Of a DNA stretch of 5,447 nucleotides, positions 1-5,447 are shown one piece after another. The notes beneath the pieces are model-generated. The model was not told the origin of the DNA. It did not search any database and saw nothing but the letters and a program-made list of their open reading frames with translations. Made by a program: the position numbers and the translations under genes. Positions within the stretch are counted from its first letter, which is position 1; each line of letters starts with the position of its first letter. Source of the stretch: Actinomycetota bacterium (GTDB lineage Bacteria; Actinomycetota; Actinomycetes; S36-B12); the NCBI GenBank assembly GCA_009702725.1, contig WLHM01000100.1, positions 1 to 5,447 on the forward strand, read 5' to 3'.

Positions 1-822
1 AAGTCGGCTGTTGCAAATGGACTCGCGACGGTTTTTGGCGCACTGTTTGCTACTTTCCTTCTCGCACAGCTAGCTCCGGCGGCGGCGTTCGTGTTAAACA
101 CTGTCTTAACCATTCCCTACATCTTGTTCATATTGATTAAACGTCCGCAGGATCCCATTGAGTCTCCGACCAATGTTCACCGAACTTGGCGAACATTGTT
201 TATAACGCTGAAGACGAACCGTCGAGTTCTTCGTGCCAGCATTCTGTGGGTAGGTGCGTTGACGCTGATTGGCCCTCTCAACTCCATGGTCGTGCCACTT
301 ACACATGATCTAGGAATCACGCTTACATCAAATGCTGGGCACCTCTTGGCCGTACTTGCTGCCGGGCAGATGCTCTCGCCACTAAGCGTTAGGTGGCTGA
401 GCCGAAGATTCAGTGCGTTGTATGGAGGAGCCTTCGCGATTGCGATTGCTGGATCGATGCTCGCGTTCATCGGGATAATCCTGTGGCTAGTTAAGCCTGA
501 GTGGCTAATGTTCGCTGGGATAGTTATCGCAGCATTGGTATTTGGAAGTATGAGAATCGCTAGCAGGAGTCTCGTCTTGAATGAAGTGTCCACATCGAAT
601 AGAGCGAATGAAACAACGCAGGGAGATATCACCGCCTTTTCATTTCTAGGTACTTTCGCGGCCCCTATCGGCCCACTAATTTGGGGAATTTTTATCGATG
701 GATTTGACGCATCCTCGACCCTAGTTTTGCTTGGAGTGCTAACTTTAGTATTCGTGAGTGTGCATGTGTCATTCGATCGCCGCGCTCACGTTGACGGTGC
801 GCCTCTAATTACCCGTCCTTAG
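1..822 (+). CDS. MFS transporter, C-terminal part (5' end outside window)
   Basis: The frame is open from base 1 to the TAG at 820-822, giving 273 residues with no start in the window. A GTG at 91 falls inside a membrane segment and is unlikely to be the true start. I see about eight hydrophobic segments, at roughly residues 4-23, 26-46, 79-100, 112-130, 140-163, 167-187, 211-232 and 238-257. A basic hydrophilic loop (about 47-77) lies between the second and third. This matches TM5-TM12 of a 12-helix Major Facilitator Superfamily protein with its central cytoplasmic loop, so roughly the first four helices are missing. The FAAPIGPLIWGIFIDG stretch near the penultimate helix resembles efflux-type MFS members. 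Such proteins move small molecules across the inner membrane, usually by proton antiport; the substrate cannot be told. The gene converges on atpC and looks lower in GC than the atp genes (30/60 and 26/60 in two counted lines). MFS membership is fairly sure; an efflux role is inference. Confidence 0.8.
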   Translation, partial: KSAVANGLATVFGALFATFLLAQLAPAAAFVLNTVLTIPYILFILIKRPQDPIESPTNVHRTWRTLFITLKTNRRVLRASILWVGALTLIGPLNSMVVPLTHDLGITLTSNAGHLLAVLAAGQMLSPLSVRWLSRRFSALYGGAFAIAIAGSMLAFIGIILWLVKPEWLMFAGIVIAALVFGSMRIASRSLVLNEVSTSNRANETTQGDITAFSFLGTFAAPIGPLIWGIFIDGFDASSTLVLLGVLTLVFVSVHVSFDRRAHVDGAPLITRP

Positions 823-850
823 ATTGCCTAGCACGCCGAGTCGACTTAAC

Positions 851-867
851 CCTGTCAGGGCTGACGG
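851..867. terminator. Weak hairpin in convergent spacer, possible bidirectional terminator
   Basis: The 58-base spacer between the two convergent stop codons contains GTCAG at 854-858 and CTGAC at 861-865, flanked by CC (851-852) and GG (866-867) with one bulged base. A competing small palindrome, CCCTGTCAGGG, lies at 850-860. Neither strand has a T-run after the stem, so this is not a classic intrinsic terminator. Position between convergent genes is the main argument for termination here; many actinobacterial terminators lack a U-tract, but the stem is short. Confidence 0.3.
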
Positions 868-880
868 CGCTACTGCTTTC

Positions 881-1246
881 TCAGTCGAGTTGTCCGAGTG
901 CCCGCAACCTAGCTCGGCCGCGCGCGGAGGTGCGCGGATCATCCGAAGCTGCGTCAGCCTTGGCGGCGTCCGCGTCAATCTCTGATTCAAACTCCGCCGA
1001 CTCAGCCAAAATGGTCACGCCGCTCTCGGTCACCGAGAGGTAGCCCCCATCAACGGCAATGCGCAGGTCATCCTCACCCTCGCGCTCCACCCGAACCATT
1101 GCATCGTCAACTAGTTGGGCCACAACGGGGATATGCCGAGGCAGGATCCCGATCTCGCCAGAGGTCGTGCGCGTAAATAGGAAGGTCGCCTTGCCAGACC
1201 AGATCTTGCGTTCGACAGCGACTATCGTTACATCCAATTCGGCCAT
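881..1246 (-). CDS. atpC: F1F0 ATP synthase epsilon subunit
   Basis: This 121-residue protein is the epsilon subunit of the F1 central stalk, which binds gamma and the c-ring and can regulate ATP hydrolysis. The N-terminal beta-sandwich domain spans about residues 1-85, with the family-typical stretches TRTTSGEIGILPRHIP (25-40) and LRIAVDGGYLSV (61-72). The C-terminal part (86-121) is rich in Ala, Asp and Arg and shorter than the helical hairpin of E. coli-type epsilon; this short form is usual in Actinobacteria. The ATG at 1246 is preceded by AAAGG at 1260-1256, a well-placed Shine-Dalgarno site, and the MAELDV start matches the family. It is the last gene of the operon, 33 bases after atpD, and ends in TGA. 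Identity is very secure. Confidence 0.97.
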   Translation of the reverse strand: MAELDVTIVAVERKIWSGKATFLFTRTTSGEIGILPRHIPVVAQLVDDAMVRVEREGEDDLRIAVDGGYLSVTESGVTILAESAEFESEIDADAAKADAASDDPRTSARGRARLRALGQLD

Positions 1247-1255
1247 CTCAGAGCA

Positions 1256-1260
1256 CCTTT
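1256..1260 (-). promoter_or_regulatory. Ribosome binding site of atpC
   Basis: AAAGG on the minus strand sits nine bases before the atpC ATG, inside the 33-base atpD-atpC gap. It is the clearest Shine-Dalgarno-like site in the operon segment and supports the start at 1246. Confidence 0.6.
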
Positions 1261-1279
1261 CGACTCAGCCAAGACCGCA

Positions 1280-2734
1280 TCACAAAGTAACGCCGTAACT
1301 CAAGGCTTTCTTCGCCAAATCGTCAAGGCCCCCGATTAGGAAGAACGCCTGCTCCGGAACATGGTCGAAATCGCCCTTGCAGAGCCTGCCGAACGCCTCG
1401 ATATTTTCCTTCAACGGCACCGTGGAGCCTGGCTGGCCGGTGAATTGCTCAGCGGCCATCATGTTCTGGCTAAGGAAGCGCTCAATGCGGCGGGCCCTGT
1501 TGACCAGCTGCTTGTCTTCCTCAGACAACTCATCGATACCGAGAATCGCAATGATGTCTTGGAGATCCTTGTAACGCTGCAGGATCCGGATGACTTCCTG
1601 AGCGACCCGATAATGCTCCTCACCCAAGATTGCCGGGTCGAGAATCGTTGAACTGGAAGCCAACGGATCAACCGCGGGGAAAATGCCCTTGGAGAACACC
1701 TTGCGAGAAAGCTCGGTGGTCGCATCGAGGTGCGCGAAGGTCGTGGCCGGGGCTGGGTCGGTGTAGTCATCGGCCGGCACGTATACCGCCTGCATCGAGG
1801 TAATGGATCGACCGCGGACCGAGGTGATTCGCTCCTGCAACTGGCCCATCTCATCAGCCAGTGTCGGCTGGTAGCCCACCGCGGATGGCATCCGGCCGAG
1901 CAGAGTGGATACCTCAGAGCCCGCCTGGGTGAACCTGAAGATGTTGTCGATGAAGAGCAACACATCCTGCTTTTGCACGTCGCGGAAGTACTCGGCCATG
2001 GTCAGGGCCGAGAGGGCAACGCGCATGCGGGTGCCCGGGGGCTCATCCATCTGACCAAAGACCAAGGCCGTGTCTTTGAGGACATTTGCATCGCGCAACT
2101 CCACCCAAAGGTCATTGCCCTCACGGGTGCGCTCCCCTACCCCGGCGAACACCGAGGTGCCACCGAAGTTACGGGCAATGCGGTTGATCATCTCTTGGAT
2201 GAGCACCGTCTTGCCCACACCGGCGCCACCGAATAGCGCGATCTTGCCGCCTCGAACATACGGCGTGAGCAGATCCACGACCTTAAGTCCGGTCTCTAGC
2301 ATCTCTGTACGTGGCTCGAGCTCATCGAAGGAGGGCGGTGGGCGATGGATTGGCCATCTTTCGAAGTCAGCTCCGTAGCCGGGCTCGTCTAGGCACTGTC
2401 CGAGCGTGTTCCACACGTATCCCTTAACACCGTCGCCTACCGGCACCGTGAGCGGACTCCCAGTGTCGATCACCTCAGCACCACGCACCAGACCGTCAGT
2501 AGGCTGCATTGAGATGGTTCGCACGAGGCTGTCACCGAGGTGCTGTGCTACCTCAAGGGTGACCGTCTTGGCCATTGGGCCGTACGTGATCTCGACGCGC
2601 AGCGCGTTGAACAACTCTGGCACCGAGCCGCGAGGGAACTCTACGTCAACCACGGGACCGGTGATGCGTACCACGCGTCCAGCTGTGTCAAGGGTGCTAC
2701 TGAAATTACCATCAGTCTCTTGGGTGGCGGTCAT
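1280..2734 (-). CDS. atpD: F1F0 ATP synthase beta subunit (catalytic)
   Basis: Beta carries the catalytic nucleotide sites of F1 and makes ATP from ADP and phosphate as gamma rotates. With the ATG at 2734 it has 484 residues, normal for actinobacteria. The N-terminal beta-barrel (about 20-95) is followed by the P-loop domain with Walker A GGAGVGKT (169-176), the catalytic glutamate in GERTREGND (E201), Walker B LLFIDNIF (259-266, D263), and the alpha/beta signature PAVDPLASSS (353-362). The C-terminal helical domain contains the DELSEED motif (401-407), which couples to gamma. All key residues are present. A GTG at 2746 would add four residues (MKRT) but has AAGGA only one base upstream. The ATG gives the MTAT start typical of the family, with AGAGGA and AAGGA ahead of it, so I prefer it. 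The gene lies 24 bases after atpG and 33 before atpC. Confidence 0.97.
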   Translation of the reverse strand: MTATQETDGNFSSTLDTAGRVVRITGPVVDVEFPRGSVPELFNALRVEITYGPMAKTVTLEVAQHLGDSLVRTISMQPTDGLVRGAEVIDTGSPLTVPVGDGVKGYVWNTLGQCLDEPGYGADFERWPIHRPPPSFDELEPRTEMLETGLKVVDLLTPYVRGGKIALFGGAGVGKTVLIQEMINRIARNFGGTSVFAGVGERTREGNDLWVELRDANVLKDTALVFGQMDEPPGTRMRVALSALTMAEYFRDVQKQDVLLFIDNIFRFTQAGSEVSTLLGRMPSAVGYQPTLADEMGQLQERITSVRGRSITSMQAVYVPADDYTDPAPATTFAHLDATTELSRKVFSKGIFPAVDPLASSSTILDPAILGEEHYRVAQEVIRILQRYKDLQDIIAILGIDELSEEDKQLVNRARRIERFLSQNMMAAEQFTGQPGSTVPLKENIEAFGRLCKGDFDHVPEQAFFLIGGLDDLAKKALSYGVTL

Positions 2735-2736
2735 GG

Positions 2737-2753
2737 TCCTCTTCACTTCCTTC
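2737..2753 (-). promoter_or_regulatory. Purine-rich ribosome binding region of atpD, decides the start
   Basis: The minus strand reads GAAGGAAG (2753-2746) and then AGAGGA (2742-2737) before the ATG at 2734. AAGGA is about 13 bases and AGAGGA about 2 bases from that ATG, so neither spacing is ideal. For the alternative GTG at 2746 the AAGGA is only one base away, which is too close. This favours the ATG. Confidence 0.45.
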
Positions 2754-2758
2754 GTGAT

Positions 2759-3681
2759 TTACTTGACGGCATCAGCGAGGGCATTCGCCCCACCGACGAT
2801 TTCGCTTATTTCCTGGGTAATCTGGGCCTGACGTTCGCGGTTCGACATCAAAGTGAGTTCCTTGATTAGGTCATCCGCATTATCAGTGGCCGCCTTCATC
2901 GCGCGGCGGCGAGACGCCGATTCTGAGGCAGCCGACTCAAGTAGTGCTGAGAATATACGAGTGGCAACATATCGAGGCACCAGCGACTCAAAGAGTGCAT
3001 CGGCATTGGGCTCGAAAGAAAACAGGGTCTGTGGTCCAGAGTCTTCCTCGGCGTACTGCACCTCAATCGGCGCGATCCTCCTAGCCTCCGAAGTCTGGGA
3101 GAGCATCGAGCGAAACTCCGTATACACGATATGCAGTTCATCGACGCCTAAAATTCCATCTTCACCGGGGTCATCGCCATCGTCATCCGCACCGGCAAGG
3201 AAGGCCGTAACCAGAAAGTCCGCGACCTCCTTGGCGTGTTCGTAGTTAGGTCGCTCGGAGATACCCACCCATGAGTTGGTGATAGCCCAATTGCGGAATT
3301 TGAAGTATGTCAGCGCCTTGCGCCCAATTACGTAAAGGACCGGGGTCTTGCCCTCAAGGCGAAGCATCGCGATCAACTCTTCGGCAAGACGCAGGACATT
3401 CGCGTTGTATCCGCCACAAAGGCCCCGGTCAGAGGTGACCACCAGCACCCCGGCGCGCTTGGGGTTCTCACGTGGCACCAGCACCGGGTGGTCGAGTGCC
3501 GAACCCGACGCAAGATCGGACAACATGTTCGTGATCTCGTTTGAGTACGGACGTGCTGCCTGAACGCGCGCCTGTGCCTTCGCGATCCGAGAAGTCGCGA
3601 TAAGTTCTTGGGCTTTGGTGATCTTCTTGATCGACTCCGCAGAGCGGATACGACCGCGAAGTTCGCGTAGTGTCGCTGCCA

Positions 3682-3682
<1 letters not shown>
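2759..3682 (-). CDS. atpG: F1F0 ATP synthase gamma subunit
   Basis: Gamma is the rotating central shaft of F1, coupling c-ring rotation to the beta sites. The protein has 307 residues, longer than the roughly 287 of E. coli and close to mycobacterial gamma. The N-terminal helix (1-56, with IKKITKAQELIATSRI at 18-33) and C-terminal helix (about 240-307) would form the coiled-coil shaft. The Rossmann-like middle contains VVTSDRGLCGGYN (81-93). The family signature ITQEISEIVGGANA is at 288-301. Residues 164-179 form an acidic, glycine-rich insertion just before the DELHIVYTEF strand, at the same place as the mycobacterial gamma loop. The ATG at 3682 overlaps the atpA stop by one base (TAATG), suggesting coupled translation; the MAATLRELRGRI start is canonical. 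It lies 24 bases before atpD. Confidence 0.97.
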
Positions 3683-5328
<1,646 letters not shown>

Positions 5329-5409
5329 GTTCTTCGTCTTCCTCTTCGTCTTAGTGGTTGGCTGGTTAAGTTAGTGGTTGGCTTGTCAAGATTTGTTTGT
5401 TAAGGGCAG
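5329..5409 (-). promoter_or_regulatory. atpH-atpA intergenic leader with purine-rich ribosome binding region
   Basis: This 81-base spacer is the longest inside the operon segment. Read on the minus strand it is A/C-rich and seems poor in stable stems apart from a small CTTGACAAG palindrome (5390-5382). It ends in a purine tract (5350-5330) that holds GACGAAGA twice, at 5350-5343 and 5338-5331, with GAGG at 5344-5341 some 12 bases before the ATG. An unstructured leader could favour strong initiation of atpA, as is known for atpE in E. coli; applying that here is inference. TTGACA at 5389-5384 resembles a -35 box, but I see no -10 at the right spacing. Confidence 0.4.
5351..5390 (-). repeat. 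Tandem direct repeat, 2 x 20 bp, upstream of atpA
   Basis: On the plus strand two adjacent 20-base units, 5351-5370 and 5371-5390, match at 18 of 20 positions. The first 13 bases (TTAGTGGTTGGCT) are identical. On the mRNA strand each unit contains AGCCAACCACTAA. It looks like a recent local duplication in the atpH-atpA spacer, placed just upstream of the purine-rich ribosome binding region. Each unit ends in TAA, so it is not coding in the atpA frame. Confidence 0.85.
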
Positions 5410-5447
5410 CTAACTAGGCAGTTTCAGCGCGGCTACAGCGAGCCGGG
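5410..5447 (-). CDS. atpH: F1F0 ATP synthase delta subunit, last 11 codons (partial)
   Basis: At the right edge one minus-strand frame reads RLAVAALKLPS and then TAG at 5412-5410. Delta subunits commonly end in a short helix of the RLA-x-A-x-x-x-L type after the conserved GSV motif, which would lie just outside the window. Position before atpA fits the canonical atpF-H-A-G-D-C order. Another frame (PARCSRAETA, stop at 5416-5414) is open too but does not resemble delta. Delta links the F1 head to the peripheral stalk; in mycobacteria it is fused to a b-type stalk domain, which cannot be judged here. The call rests mainly on gene order plus the short tail match. Confidence 0.65.
   Translation of the reverse strand, partial: RLAVAALKLPS

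Noticed and set aside
177..632. 151-codon minus-strand frame inside the transporter gene
   Set aside because: It is antisense to a frame with clear transmembrane periodicity, and its own sequence lacks family resemblance.
839..846. AGTCGACT palindrome in the convergent spacer as an operator
   Set aside because: An 8-base palindrome between two stop codons has no promoter to control and is expected by chance.
1730..2236. 168-codon open frame antisense to atpD, and a similar one at 1459-1965 on the minus strand in another frame
   Set aside because: Both overlap the catalytic core of beta. Their compositions (His/Gly-rich and Ser/Arg-rich) are typical of out-of-frame translation.
2735..2746. 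GTG at 2746 as the atpD start, adding MKRT
   Set aside because: The nearest Shine-Dalgarno-like sequence is only one base away, and the ATG at 2734 gives the family-typical MTAT start.
2406..2869. Open frames on the plus strand across the atpD-atpG junction
   Set aside because: They are antisense to two well-supported genes and show no recognisable domain.
5384..5389. TTGACA on the minus strand as a -35 box of an internal atpA promoter
   Set aside because: No acceptable -10 hexamer occurs 16-18 bases downstream; the hexamer at that spacing is ACCAGC. It arises within the tandem repeat by base differences between the units.

Overview
The window carries the 3' half of a bacterial F-type ATP synthase operon on the minus strand. 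A truncated membrane transporter gene runs towards it on the plus strand. The F1 proteins read like actinobacterial ones. From memory of family sequences they look closest to Mycobacteriales-type proteins: AtpG begins MAATLRELRGRIRSA, AtpA ends in PAPKKK after a long acidic extension, AtpG has an acidic loop insertion, and AtpC is short at 121 residues. GC content is moderate for an actinomycete: hand-counted 60-base lines in the atp genes gave 31 to 38 G+C. The organism is therefore probably an actinomycete with moderate GC; genus and order cannot be fixed from this window.

Layout, left to right. Bases 1-822 (+) are the C-terminal two thirds of a Major Facilitator Superfamily transporter whose start lies outside the window. 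Bases 823-880 are a 58-base convergent spacer with a weak hairpin. Minus-strand genes follow in transcription order from the right edge: the last 11 codons of atpH (delta), an 81-base spacer with a 20-bp tandem duplication and a purine-rich ribosome-binding region, atpA (alpha), atpG (gamma), atpD (beta) and atpC (epsilon). The order atpH-A-G-D-C is the canonical bacterial one. The genes are tightly packed: atpA and atpG share one base in TAATG, atpG-atpD are 24 bases apart and atpD-atpC 33. They are almost certainly cotranscribed, with the operon promoter beyond the right edge.

Together these genes encode the catalytic F1 sector: alpha3beta3 hexamer, central stalk gamma-epsilon, and the delta link to the peripheral stalk. 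Nucleotide-binding and catalytic motifs are intact in alpha and beta, so the enzyme looks functional. The most interesting protein features are the alpha C-terminal extension and the gamma loop insertion, which in mycobacteria are linked to suppression of ATP hydrolysis. I found no undescribed system, RNA gene, CRISPR array or insertion sequence. The items worth a second look are the duplicated atpH-atpA spacer, the alpha/gamma regulatory insertions, and the lower-GC transporter lying directly after atpC.
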